From assembly GCA_031281855.1 (NCBI GenBank), contig JAITEW010000376.1, positions 1 through 24,404 on the forward strand: 24,404 nt of DNA, read 5' to 3'. Positions within the stretch are counted from its first letter, which is position 1. Each line of letters opens with the position of its first letter. Origin of the DNA: Treponema sp. Its GTDB lineage: Bacteria > Spirochaetota > Spirochaetia > Treponematales > Breznakiellaceae. Below the pieces are notes generated by a model. The model was not told the DNA's origin. It searched no databases and saw only the letters and a program-made list of their open reading frames with translations. Shown one piece after another: positions 1-7,537 of the stretch. The position numbers and the translations under genes are program-made.

Positions 1-476
1 TTATCGAAGGCATCCACGGCCTTAACGACGCCCTTACTCCCCAGATAAACAAAGAAACCAAATTCAAGCTCTACGTATCCGCCCTGACGCAGCTCAACCT
101 GGACGACCACAACCGCATCCCTACGAGCGACAACAGGCTTTTAAGGCGCATGGTCCGGGATTACCAGTTCCGGGGCGCAGAGGCGGTCCGCACGTTCCGG
201 ATGTGGCCGAGCGTCCAGCGCGGGGAGCGAAAGCACATATTCCCTTTCCAGAATTCAGCCGACGCGGCCTTTAATTCGGCGCTGGACTACGAACTTGCGG
301 TGCTGAAATTCTACGCCGAACCGCTGCTCCGTTCGGTAAAACCTGACATGGCCGAATACGCCGAGGCGGTACGGCTTCTTTCATTCCTTGAGAACTTCGC
401 CCCTATTCCGCCGCAGTACGTTCCGGGCCAGAGCATATTAAGGGAGTTTATCGGGGACAGCGAGTTTAAGTATTAG
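1..476 (+). CDS. Uridine kinase-like nucleoside kinase, C-terminal part (5' end outside window)
   Basis: The reading frame is open from the first base (first full codon at position 3) to TAG at 474-476, giving 157 visible residues, so this is the 3' end of a longer gene. The visible part opens with IEGIHGLND and contains VSALTQLNLDDHNRIPTSD, RLLRRMVRDYQFRG, WPSVQRGE and FPFQNSADAAFNSAL, ending in VPGQSILREFIG. From memory of the family, these blocks mark the C-terminal half of the phosphoribulokinase/uridine kinase-type nucleoside kinases that in spirochaetes and Thermotoga carry an N-terminal TGS-like domain. The P-loop would lie upstream and cannot be seen. The likely role is phosphorylation of a nucleoside in the cytoplasm; the substrate cannot be told from this fragment. 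It is convergent with the flagellar operon and unrelated to it in function. An internal ATG at 150 is not the start, because conserved sequence continues upstream of it. Confidence 0.8.
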   Translation, partial: IEGIHGLNDALTPQINKETKFKLYVSALTQLNLDDHNRIPTSDNRLLRRMVRDYQFRGAEAVRTFRMWPSVQRGERKHIFPFQNSADAAFNSALDYELAVLKFYAEPLLRSVKPDMAEYAEAVRLLSFLENFAPIPPQYVPGQSILREFIGDSEFKY

Positions 477-477
477 C

Positions 478-510
478 CTTGTTCGATAAGCCGGTTGGTT
501 ATCGAACAAG
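478..510. terminator. Bidirectional stem-loop between convergent genes
   Basis: A perfect 12-bp inverted repeat (478-489 and 499-510, arm CTTGTTCGATAA) with a 9-nt loop begins two bases after the kinase stop codon and lies 23 nt beyond the fliJ stop. The position between two convergent genes fits a shared terminator. Neither side has a clear run of Ts, so it is not a classical intrinsic terminator and may act as an RNA 3'-end stabiliser or with Rho. Confidence 0.6.
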
Positions 511-533
511 TCCCATGTTTCCGGGGTTCTGCC

Positions 534-968
534 TTACCTATTACGCGCGGCGCGGCTGCCGGCGATTTCATCTGTCAGGCTGGTGTCTTCTGCAAGCATT
601 TCTTTTTTATATTCCTTTTCCCGCTTCGCTTTAAGCCGGTCCAGGGCTTCCCGGTTCTGATACGCTGTGCGGAAAAGTTCCCTGGCTTCTTCCACTTTCA
701 TCTCCGCCAGGGCCGCTTCTTTGCAGAGCTGTTCCCTGGCGCTGTCCAGCCTGAGGAGATAAAACATGTACTGCTGGATCATAGCGGCGCTGTTTTCAGG
801 CGCGAACTGGGAAGCTGCCGCGCGGGAACGTTCTTCGGCCAGGGATCTAAGGCGCTGTTCGATTTCGGAAAGCGCGCCTATAGCCCGGCCTAATTCGGTT
901 TTCGCTTCCTGTTCCTCAAATTTCCGCAAAGCCAGGAATTTTTCAAGGTTAAAGGAAAACCGCTTCAT
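534..968 (-). CDS. fliJ: Flagellar export chaperone FliJ
   Basis: This 144-residue protein is almost entirely predicted helix, rich in E, K, R and A. It starts MKRFSFNLEKFLALRKFEE, which fits the FliJ family opening (a short F-x-L-x-x-L-L-x-L-R-like segment followed by a long coiled coil). FliJ is the cytoplasmic stalk of the flagellar type III export gate: it sits in the FliI ATPase ring and contacts FlhA. Assignment rests on length, coiled-coil character and position directly after fliI, since FliJ sequences diverge strongly. The ATG overlaps the fliI stop as ATGA, with a GGAGG ribosome binding site 4 nt upstream, so the two are translationally coupled. It is the last gene of the long minus-strand operon, followed by the stem-loop at 478-510. 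Confidence 0.85.
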   Translation of the reverse strand: MKRFSFNLEKFLALRKFEEQEAKTELGRAIGALSEIEQRLRSLAEERSRAAASQFAPENSAAMIQQYMFYLLRLDSAREQLCKEAALAEMKVEEARELFRTAYQNREALDRLKAKREKEYKKEMLAEDTSLTDEIAGSRAARNR

Positions 969-2362
969 TCTGCCTCCGGAACGAACCCGCCTGCCTCGTG
1001 TTCAGGGATTTCCACGCCCGCTATCCCGCCCATTGCCGCAAGGGTTTCTGTTATCGAAGATTTTTCACTGATTTCCTGGATGAGAAAATTTTCCAACGCC
1101 TCCCGCTTCGCCACTGCTTCATCAATATAGGGATTTGAACCCTGCTTGTAAGCGCCTACGCTGATAAGGTCTTCTGAACCGGCGTAATCCGCAAGAAGGC
1201 GGCGTATTTTTCCGGCAGCTTTCACGGTTTCAGGACCCGAGACCGCAGGGGCCAGACGCGAGATGCTGTTGAGCACATCAATTGCGGGGTAATGGTAGCG
1301 CTGGGCAAGGTTCCGGGAAAGGACGATGTGGCCGTCGAGTATTCCCCGTACTGTATCGGAAACCGGCTCGTCCATGTCGTCGCCGTCTACCAGGATCGTA
1401 TAAAATCCCGTAATGGTCCCTTTATCGGAAGCGCCGCAGCGTTCCAGAAGCTTGGGCATAGAATCAAACATAGAAGGGGTATAGCCTCTGGTAGCAGGGG
1501 GCTCCCCGGTGGCAAGGCCAATCTCCCGCTGGGCCCTGGCGAAACGGGTCACTGAATCAAAGAGGAACATCACATCCAGGCCCTGATCCCGGAAGTACTC
1601 GGCAACGGCAGTTGCGGTATAGGCGCCTCTGAGCCGCGCCAGAGGGGGGGAATTAGAAGGGGTTACGATAAGGACCGACCTGGCCAGCCCCTGGGGGCCG
1701 AGATCGTTTGCGATAAAATCATTGACTTCCCTGCCCCGTTCGCCGATGAGAGCGATAACGTTAACGTCCGCGTTGGTGTTCCTGGCTATCATGCCGAGGA
1801 GGGTTGACTTGCCTACGCCGGAACCCGCGAAGATACCGAGGCGCTGGCCCCGGCCCACAGCGAGAAGGCCGTCGATGGCGCGCACACCGGTACAGATGCG
1901 TTCGGTGATACGCCGCCGTTTTAAGGGATCCGGGGGATTGGCTATAACAGGATAGCGCAGAGGCGATTCTATCTCCCCTTTCCCGTCAGCGGGGTTTCCA
2001 AGGGGATCAAGTATCCTGCCCAGGAGTTTGGAAGAAACCGCTATGTCCAGCCTCGAACCTGAAGCGATAACCCTGGAGCCGATCTCAAGGCCGTCAGTGT
2101 CTTCATAGGCCATAAGCTGCACAATATCATCACGTAAACCTACCACTTCAGCCCTGATAATGCCGGAATCCTGAAACTCCCCCGAGCGGCGCCTGCCGGG
2201 CACTTCAATGCGGCATATTTCGCCGATAACCGCCTGGGGCCCGCGGCTCTCGATAAGAAGCCCCTGGACCCTGCAGATCCTGCCGGTGCATTTGATGGGA
2301 TCAACGCTTTCGGCGGTTTCCAGGTATTTCCGGATTACACCGGTTTCCAGGACTGCAGGCAT
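965..2362 (-). CDS. fliI: Flagellum-specific export ATPase FliI
   Basis: At 465 residues this has the usual FliI length. It is related to the F1-ATPase beta subunit. The Walker A motif AGSGVGKST lies at residues 179-187, the catalytic-loop GERGRE at 207-212 and Walker B VMFLFD at 264-269, followed by the RGYTPSMFDSMPKLLER block near 292-308 that is typical of type III export ATPases. The enzyme hydrolyses ATP at the cytoplasmic base of the flagellum to prime export of rod, hook and filament subunits. FliH and FliJ, its regulator and stalk, are encoded on either side. The start ATG is two bases after the fliH stop, with AAGGA upstream. All key catalytic motifs are intact, so it should be active. 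Confidence 0.97.
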   Translation of the reverse strand: MPAVLETGVIRKYLETAESVDPIKCTGRICRVQGLLIESRGPQAVIGEICRIEVPGRRRSGEFQDSGIIRAEVVGLRDDIVQLMAYEDTDGLEIGSRVIASGSRLDIAVSSKLLGRILDPLGNPADGKGEIESPLRYPVIANPPDPLKRRRITERICTGVRAIDGLLAVGRGQRLGIFAGSGVGKSTLLGMIARNTNADVNVIALIGERGREVNDFIANDLGPQGLARSVLIVTPSNSPPLARLRGAYTATAVAEYFRDQGLDVMFLFDSVTRFARAQREIGLATGEPPATRGYTPSMFDSMPKLLERCGASDKGTITGFYTILVDGDDMDEPVSDTVRGILDGHIVLSRNLAQRYHYPAIDVLNSISRLAPAVSGPETVKAAGKIRRLLADYAGSEDLISVGAYKQGSNPYIDEAVAKREALENFLIQEISEKSSITETLAAMGGIAGVEIPEHEAGGFVPEAE

Positions 2363-2364
2363 GG

Positions 2365-3324
2365 TTATATTCCTTCCGGAACCGCCGCGGTTTTTGCCTT
2401 GGCCTTTATGGGGGAAATTTCCAGTATCTTGGCTTCCAGTTCAGCGAGCTGGCTCGAAATACGGGCGTCGATTTCGCCGAAATCGGTTTCGATAATGCAG
2501 CCCCCTTGGTCGATAGAGGAATCCTCCACAACCTGTATGGACTTGGCTCCTTCCACAAGCTTGATAAAATCCTTGATGTGATCCGTAGAAAGTTTTACGT
2601 CCGCCATGTTCACCCTGATGATGATGTTACCCCGGCCTTTTACTTTGCGCAAAGCCTGGACAACATTGGAGATGATCACGTTCCGCTGGTTTTCTGAAAT
2701 TACTTTTATTACTTTCCGGGCAATAAGGAGTACCAGGTCAATGATCTCCTGTTCGGTTTCAGCCAGGATCTCGGCCCGCTTGTCCTGGGCCCGTTCAAGC
2801 ATGATCCGGGTTCTTTCGATAAGGCGTTCCACTTCGGCCTGGCCTTCGGCGAAGCCGGCGTCCCTTCCTGCGGCCCTGCCCTGTTCTTCCGCCTCTTTCC
2901 GTTCAGCCTCAAAGGCCAGCCGTGAATCGGCCTCTATTTGCAGCGCCTTTTCTTTAGCTTCTGCGACGATGCGCTCCGCTTCGTCCTGGGCTTCCCGTTT
3001 GGAGGACTGGGCTTCATCGGTCTTTCGCTTGACTTCCTTAAAGGCCGCTTCTTCAGCTTCCTTGATGATGCCTTCGGCCTCAGCCTTAGCGGAACGTATC
3101 ATGGCTTCGCGCTCTGATTCCCACTGCTGCTTAAAAGCCTCGGCTTCCCGGCGCAGATCGTCCGCTGTAGGCCCTGAGTATTCATCGACAGCGTCCGGAA
3201 TCTCCTCAAGCTCGTCCTCTACCGGCGTAAGATGGGCCAGCTCGGGAAAAGCCGTAGGAGGCTCGAGGATCACTTTTTTGTCCAGGAGCTCAAGCTCCCC
3301 GGGCCGGTAAACCACCTTAGCCAT
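2365..3324 (-). CDS. fliH: Flagellar export ATPase regulator FliH
   Basis: The protein has 319 residues, longer than many FliH proteins (about 230-260). An acidic N-terminal region (to about residue 50) is followed by a very long charged coiled coil (about 53-190). This includes a run of four glycines exactly four residues apart (G149, G153, G157, G161), the GxxxG helix repeat characteristic of FliH. The C-terminal domain (about 190-300) resembles the FliH/YscL fold, with IIDLVLLIARKVIK and DQGGCIIETDFGEIDARI. FliH dimers hold FliI inactive or tether it to the C-ring protein FliN. It sits between fliG and fliI, 45 nt after fliG, in a gap holding a perfect 9-bp hairpin. In spirochaetes FliH-linked spokes give the ATPase a wheel-like assembly, which may relate to the long coiled coil (inference). 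Confidence 0.93.
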   Translation of the reverse strand: MAKVVYRPGELELLDKKVILEPPTAFPELAHLTPVEDELEEIPDAVDEYSGPTADDLRREAEAFKQQWESEREAMIRSAKAEAEGIIKEAEEAAFKEVKRKTDEAQSSKREAQDEAERIVAEAKEKALQIEADSRLAFEAERKEAEEQGRAAGRDAGFAEGQAEVERLIERTRIMLERAQDKRAEILAETEQEIIDLVLLIARKVIKVISENQRNVIISNVVQALRKVKGRGNIIIRVNMADVKLSTDHIKDFIKLVEGAKSIQVVEDSSIDQGGCIIETDFGEIDARISSQLAELEAKILEISPIKAKAKTAAVPEGI

Positions 3325-3348
3325 AGCAAGTCCTTTCTACTGTACTAA

Positions 3349-3371
3349 GACAAAAACCGGAAGTTTTTGTC
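3349..3371 (-). other. Intercistronic hairpin between fliG and fliH
   Basis: A perfect 9-bp inverted repeat (arm GACAAAAAC at 3349-3357, partner at 3363-3371, 5-nt loop) begins within the fliG stop codon and lies upstream of the fliH ribosome binding site. The stem is AT-rich and has no following T-run, so it is more likely an mRNA processing or stability element, or a partial attenuator, than a terminator. Confidence 0.4.
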
Positions 3372-4437
3372 AAACTACCAATTCGTCTTCCCCTGAACGG
3401 GCGACCACGATTTCGCCAGTGTCTTCCAGGTGGCGGATAATGGAGACGATTTTCTGCTGCGCCTCTTCCACATCCTTGAGGCGTACCGGGCCCATGTACT
3501 CCATGTCTTCCTTGAGCATCCCTGCGGCGCGCTTACTCATGTTCCTGAAGATCTTGTCCTGGACTTCGGTATCCACGCTCTTTAGGGCCTTTGCCAGTTC
3601 CTGGGAATCCACTTCCCGCATGACCTTCTGGATAGCCCGGTCGTCCAGCATGACAATATCCTCGAAGACGAACATCCGCTTCTTGATCTCTTCCGCAAGT
3701 TCGGGGTCTTCGTCTTCCAGGGCTTCGATGATCTGCTTCTCAGAGGCCCGGTCAACAAGGTTGAGGATCTCCACGATGCTCTCGACGCCGCCGGCTGTGG
3801 TGTAGTCTTCGCTGGACAGTGTGGAAAGCTTCTTTTCCAAAACCCGCTCGACTTCCCGCAATACCTCGGGGCTTGTCCGGTCCATGGTGGCGATACGCCG
3901 GGCCACATCGCTCTGCACTTCGTGCGGGAGGTTCTGCAGTATGACCGAGGCCTTGTTAGGCTCCAGGTAGGCCAGAATGAGGGCTATAGTCTGGGGATGC
4001 TCCTGCTGGATGAAGTTGAGGAGGTGCGCCGGATCGGTGCGGCGGATAAAGTCAAAAGGCCGCACCTGGAGGCTTGAAGTAAGGCGGTTGATGATGTCGA
4101 TAGCCTTCTGGCTTCCAAGGGATTTTTCCAGCAGTTCCCTGGCGTAGTCGATGCCGCCTGTAGAGATGAACTGGTTCGCCATCATGAGTTCATGGAACTC
4201 CTGGAGTATGGCGTCCTTTTGTTCAGGCTCTATGGTTTCAAGCCTTGCGATCTCGAAGGTGAGGGTTTCAATTTCATCTTCCCTGAGGTATTTGAAAATC
4301 TCGGCGGAAATTTCCGAACCGATTGTAACAAGGAAGATAGCGGCTTTCTGTCTGCCGGTAAATTCTTTGTTTCCTTTTTTCTTCCCTGTACCTGAAGCGG
4401 CGCTTGCTGTTGCGGATGACGCTGCGATTTTTGCCAT
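3370..4437 (-). CDS. fliG: Flagellar motor switch protein FliG
   Basis: At 355 residues it has the normal FliG length, preceded by a short Ala/Ser/Lys-rich leader (residues 1-25). The FliG N-domain (about 28-115) binds FliF. The middle domain carries the EHPQ motif at 146-149, which contacts FliM. The C-terminal domain has MFVFED (255-260) and the charged torque helix (about 265-288, DDRAIQKVMREVDSQELAKAL) that meets the stator MotA. It forms the rotor ring on the cytoplasmic face of the MS ring. Spirochaetes usually carry two FliG paralogues; the copy downstream of fliF in the flgB operon corresponds to FliG2, the one essential for the motor in Borrelia. A strong GGAGGAATAAG ribosome binding site overlaps the end of fliF, and the gap is 3 nt. 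Confidence 0.97.
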   Translation of the reverse strand: MAKIAASSATASAASGTGKKKGNKEFTGRQKAAIFLVTIGSEISAEIFKYLREDEIETLTFEIARLETIEPEQKDAILQEFHELMMANQFISTGGIDYARELLEKSLGSQKAIDIINRLTSSLQVRPFDFIRRTDPAHLLNFIQQEHPQTIALILAYLEPNKASVILQNLPHEVQSDVARRIATMDRTSPEVLREVERVLEKKLSTLSSEDYTTAGGVESIVEILNLVDRASEKQIIEALEDEDPELAEEIKKRMFVFEDIVMLDDRAIQKVMREVDSQELAKALKSVDTEVQDKIFRNMSKRAAGMLKEDMEYMGPVRLKDVEEAQQKIVSIIRHLEDTGEIVVARSGEDELVV

Positions 4438-4440
4438 ATC

Positions 4441-6144
4441 TTATTCCTCCAGAAGCCAGGTCCGTATAAGCTGGGCCACATCCTCAGGATGCTCTTTGGC
4501 CATATTGGCCACGCTTTCGAGGAGTTCCATCCGGGTCCGCTCTTCAACAGAGATGGACACGTCCATCCCTTCTTCTTCGGCCTGCATAAGCGCCTGCTGC
4601 CGCAGGGCTTCTTCCCGCCTGGCGCGCTCTTCGGCTTCCAGCCGCCGCCGCCGCTCGATTTCCCTGGAAATAGTTCTAAAGAGAATAAAAGCAACCAGCA
4701 GTACGGCCAGGCCGAACAGGAATACCATAACTGTAGTCTGGATCTGCTTTTGCCGGAAGTACGCGGCGTCCTCGTCATTGAACTGTTTGGTCCTGTCAAA
4801 CTGTATATTCTGAACCGTAACCCCATCCCCCCTTGCGGCGCTGTAGCCTATGGCGTTCTGGATCAGCGCCTGGGTAGCCCGGAGATCTTCAGGGGTCATA
4901 GGGGTATATTCCCGCTCAATGGCGCCGTCAGGCCCGATTACGGGGTTCTTTTTTTCGTCCCGCTTCCATTTCCAGGTTCCGTCTATATTCACCGACACCG
5001 TTACCCGGTCTATAGTGGGGCTCTTGTCTTCCTGGGTTTTGCGGTTGTTGATTTCCTTATTGGTCTTAAGGGTTTCCTGGGTCACCTTGCCGTAGAGGTT
5101 GGACATGTCCTTGTAAGCCGGAGGGGTCTGGCCCTCTACGCCCGCCGGGCCTTCGGGATTAAAGCCCGTGCCTTCCCATTCGGTAGAGGAGGTCGCCTCG
5201 GACCGCGTGATGGACTCGACAACCTGGGAATCGTCATAAGGAAGCCCAGGGGTACGGGGCTTTAAGGTGATGCCGAAGAATTCCTCTGTAGCGACGGATT
5301 TCTGGGACATATCCATGTCGATCTTGATATTAAGATCCCGGACCCGGTCTTCGGTATACGTTTTTTGAAGGGCCTGGAGTATAAGCGCCCGGTATTGGGT
5401 TTCGAGGCTCCGGATCATCTTGGTCTGCCGCTCAATCCCGTTCAGCCTGTCGAATTCGGCAAGCCCTGCAAAGTCGTTCAGCACCAGGCCGCTCTGATCG
5501 GCAATAGTGATGTTTTCGTCCTTTAGGCCCTCAACGGCGAATTTGAGCAGCTTTTGGATGCCTTCCACTTTTTTGCGGTTCTGGACAATGTCGCTCCCCG
5601 GCTTGGGGGTGATGATCACGCTTGCGGTCACAGGGTTCTGTTCGGATGCAAAAAGCCGGTCTTCAGGTACCACGATGGTAACATTGGCCTTGTCCACATC
5701 GTCCAGGGCCTGGATGTGCTCTACGACCATCTGGGTAATTGCCCTGCGGAGGTTTACATTTCGTTCAAAGTCGGTAATGGTCCACCGCTCCCGGTCGAAG
5801 ATGGCCCAGGGATCGGTTCCTGACGGAATAAGATCCTCCCTGATGAGTATAGCCCTCAGGCGCTTGGCGGTTTTTTCATCCTGCACCTGGACCGTCCCGT
5901 CTGCGGTAACAAAGGCCCTGATCCCTTCCTCGTTGATCCTGGTAACAATACGATCCCGTGCCGCTTCGTCCCGTATAGGCGCGTCGATGACCGGCACCAT
6001 AGCGGGCGACGACGAAACCGATACCATAACGGCCAGGACCGCCGCCGCAAGGCCTGCAATACCGATAAAAATGATCCGCTGGCGCATGGACCCTTTGTTC
6101 CAAAGGCCGCCTATGCGGGCCAGCATCTTTCTAAGCCAATCCAT
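4441..6144 (-). CDS. fliF: Flagellar MS-ring protein FliF
   Basis: The 567-residue protein has the FliF architecture. A transmembrane helix (about 23-45) is followed by a periplasmic region with ring-building motifs, including the YscJ/FliF-type block around DVDKANVTIVVPEDRLF and ASVIITPKPG. A second transmembrane helix lies at about 470-490. A charged cytoplasmic tail ends in MELLESVANMAKEHPEDVAQ and WLLEE, the FliG-binding segment. FliF oligomers form the MS ring, the first-assembled inner-membrane platform of the motor. FliE is encoded immediately upstream and FliG immediately downstream, matching assembly order. The start ATG is preceded by a G-rich Shine-Dalgarno stretch about 4 nt away. 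Confidence 0.97.
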   Translation of the reverse strand: MDWLRKMLARIGGLWNKGSMRQRIIFIGIAGLAAAVLAVMVSVSSSPAMVPVIDAPIRDEAARDRIVTRINEEGIRAFVTADGTVQVQDEKTAKRLRAILIREDLIPSGTDPWAIFDRERWTITDFERNVNLRRAITQMVVEHIQALDDVDKANVTIVVPEDRLFASEQNPVTASVIITPKPGSDIVQNRKKVEGIQKLLKFAVEGLKDENITIADQSGLVLNDFAGLAEFDRLNGIERQTKMIRSLETQYRALILQALQKTYTEDRVRDLNIKIDMDMSQKSVATEEFFGITLKPRTPGLPYDDSQVVESITRSEATSSTEWEGTGFNPEGPAGVEGQTPPAYKDMSNLYGKVTQETLKTNKEINNRKTQEDKSPTIDRVTVSVNIDGTWKWKRDEKKNPVIGPDGAIEREYTPMTPEDLRATQALIQNAIGYSAARGDGVTVQNIQFDRTKQFNDEDAAYFRQKQIQTTVMVFLFGLAVLLVAFILFRTISREIERRRRLEAEERARREEALRQQALMQAEEEGMDVSISVEERTRMELLESVANMAKEHPEDVAQLIRTWLLEE

Positions 6145-6175
6145 ATTCCCCCCCCTGTATATGCCGCTTATGCGT

Positions 6176-6562
6176 TTATCTTGTGTTAATCAGATCTTTC
6201 CAGCCCTGGACTATGCGGTTAAGCACATTGATGGCGATGTTAAGGGACATGCCCGCCTCAGCCTGGGCTATGGTGATGTCCTGGATGTCCACCGAGTCGG
6301 GATCGGTAATGGCCGCCTGTGCAAGCTGCGAAGAGAACTGCTGGTATGCGCTGACCTTGTCCAGGGCGCCCAGCATGGCGTCCTCGAAGGTCCCGGAACG
6401 GACTACCGCTTCGGCGCCGATCTTCCCGCCTAATTCGGAGATCTTCCGACCTTCGGCGAGAAAATCCTCGGTACCTGAAACCATGTGGTACGGATGGGTA
6501 ATCTTGAGCGGCAAATCAGGCAGGCTTCCGAGTCCCGCCAATTCTGGTCTGTAAATTGTCAT
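6176..6562 (-). CDS. fliE: Flagellar hook-basal body protein FliE
   Basis: This 128-residue protein is slightly longer than the usual 100-110 of FliE, the extra length being at the N terminus. The C-terminal half holds the family signature: FEDAMLGALDKVSAYQQ, then DPDSVDIQDITIAQAEAGMSL and a final amphipathic helix NIAINVLNRIVQGWKDLI that resembles the D0 helices of rod proteins. FliE joins the MS ring to the rod. It lies between flgC and fliF, as in many bacteria. GGGAGGGG lies 5 nt before the ATG and supports the start. Confidence 0.95.
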   Translation of the reverse strand: MTIYRPELAGLGSLPDLPLKITHPYHMVSGTEDFLAEGRKISELGGKIGAEAVVRSGTFEDAMLGALDKVSAYQQFSSQLAQAAITDPDSVDIQDITIAQAEAGMSLNIAINVLNRIVQGWKDLINTR

Positions 6563-6595
6563 ATCTTCCCCTCCCTTGGGATGCTAAAAAAGCTT

Positions 6596-7057
6596 TCAGC
6601 TTCTTCCGATATCAAGCGCCCTCTGGAACATAGTCTTGGCCCCTTCGATGATGGACGCGTTGGCCTCATAGGCCCTGGACGCCGCAATCATATCCACCAT
6701 TTCGGTGACAATGTCCACATTAGGCATTTCCACATAACCCTGCCGGGGCCCGGTCTTGATGGCGTCCGGGTGGGTAGGGTCGTATACCAGTTTGTTTTCC
6801 GCAGTGTAGTCTTTCTGGATCTCGGAGACCCGCACGCCCTGGCCGATGCCGTTATCCAGGCCCTGGGGCAGGAAAGGCGAACGCCAGTAAGGGCTGTCCA
6901 CACGGGGCCGCATGACCACACGGCTCCTCCTGAAAGGGCCGCCTTCGTTGGTGCGGGTAGTGGAGGCGTTGGCAATATTGTCCGCAATGACGTCGGCCCT
7001 GATCCGTTCGGCGCTCATCCCGGAAGACGCTATGTTAATCGAAGTAAAAAGCCCCAT
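6596..7057 (-). CDS. flgC: Flagellar basal-body rod protein FlgC
   Basis: The 153-residue protein opens with the axial-protein D0 helix. ADNIANASTTRT at residues 25-36 is the conserved rod/hook N-terminal motif. The C-terminal half contains GYVEMPNVDIVTEMVDMI and ASRAYEANASII, the equally conserved FlgC end that packs with the N-terminal helix. FlgC is a proximal rod subunit, exported by the FliI-driven apparatus without a cleavable signal. The gap after flgB is 9 nt, and AGGAG precedes the ATG at a good distance. Nothing looks unusual. Confidence 0.97.
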   Translation of the reverse strand: MGLFTSINIASSGMSAERIRADVIADNIANASTTRTNEGGPFRRSRVVMRPRVDSPYWRSPFLPQGLDNGIGQGVRVSEIQKDYTAENKLVYDPTHPDAIKTGPRQGYVEMPNVDIVTEMVDMIAASRAYEANASIIEGAKTMFQRALDIGRS

Positions 7058-7066
7058 ATACTACTC

Positions 7067-7492
7067 CTACCTGTTCCTCAGAACCATGTTTACCTGGCTG
7101 AATTCAAAAGCCGCGGAGTTAGCCAGCAGCATATACCGGAGCTGGTTTTCCAGCGCCAGGTTGAATTCTTCTTCGGCGTTTACGTTGTTGCCGTTGTTGT
7201 TTTCCGTAGTCGTATAATCCAGAACCCGCCGGATTTGGACATCCTGGTAATCCCGGGGCTCCCAGTCGGCCATGTGCCCGGGGTTGGTCAGCCTGAGTTC
7301 CAGGGCAGGCCGCTGTTTTTCCGTTTCCAGCGCCCGTTTGAGTTCGCTCTCGAAGTTCACGTTGGTCCGCTTAAAGTTAGGCACCCCTGCGTTGGCGATG
7401 TTATTGGCGATCACCGCCTGCCTGACAGTAGTGGCGTCCATAGCCCTGTGAAGCAGATCCACGGTTTTGGTAAAGTTGTTATTTACGATCAT
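7067..7492 (-). CDS. flgB: Flagellar basal-body rod protein FlgB
   Basis: The protein is 141 residues from the ATG at 7492. The rod motif ANNIANAGVPNFKR lies at residues 29-42, and the C-terminal NQLRYMLLANSAAFEFSQV matches the FlgB end. It is a proximal rod subunit exported through the flagellar type III apparatus. A longer frame could begin at TTG 7510, but GGGGAG lies 6 nt before ATG 7492, and the predicted sigma28 transcript would start at about 7504, inside that extension. I therefore choose 7492. This is the first gene of the flagellar block; the promoter at 7511-7537 sits between it and hslU. Confidence 0.95.
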   Translation of the reverse strand: MIVNNNFTKTVDLLHRAMDATTVRQAVIANNIANAGVPNFKRTNVNFESELKRALETEKQRPALELRLTNPGHMADWEPRDYQDVQIRRVLDYTTTENNNGNNVNAEEEFNLALENQLRYMLLANSAAFEFSQVNMVLRNR

Positions 7493-7510
7493 ACCATTCT
7501 CCCCTTTCAA

Positions 7511-7537
7511 TCATCGGCGTTTTCCTGCTTCACTTTA
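7511..7537 (-). promoter_or_regulatory. Sigma28 (FliA/SigD-type) promoter for the flagellar block
   Basis: Read on the minus strand, TAAA (7537-7534) is followed by exactly 15 nt and then GCCGATGA (7518-7511). The FliA/SigD consensus is TAAA-N15-GCCGATAA, so the -10 element matches 7 of 8 and the -35 region TAAAGTGA matches 6 of 8 of the enterobacterial TAAAGTTT. The -35 overlaps the hslU stop codon. Transcription would begin near 7504, just before the flgB ribosome binding site, giving a leader of about 12-13 nt. Recognition by the native sigma factor is inferred. Confidence 0.75.

Noticed and set aside
2606..3310. 234-residue open frame on the + strand
   Set aside because: It lies wholly antisense to fliH. 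Its Ser/Ala/Arg-rich composition is the mirror of a Glu/Ala/Lys coiled coil, with no motif.
5507..6433. 308-residue open frame on the + strand across the fliF/fliE junction
   Set aside because: Antisense to two clear flagellar genes; no ribosome site or domain seen.
6585..6602. Possible terminator between flgC and fliE (AAGCT-GAA-AGCTT then Ts)
   Set aside because: Only a 5-bp stem with a 3-nt loop. It is too weak to claim, though the T-run is real.
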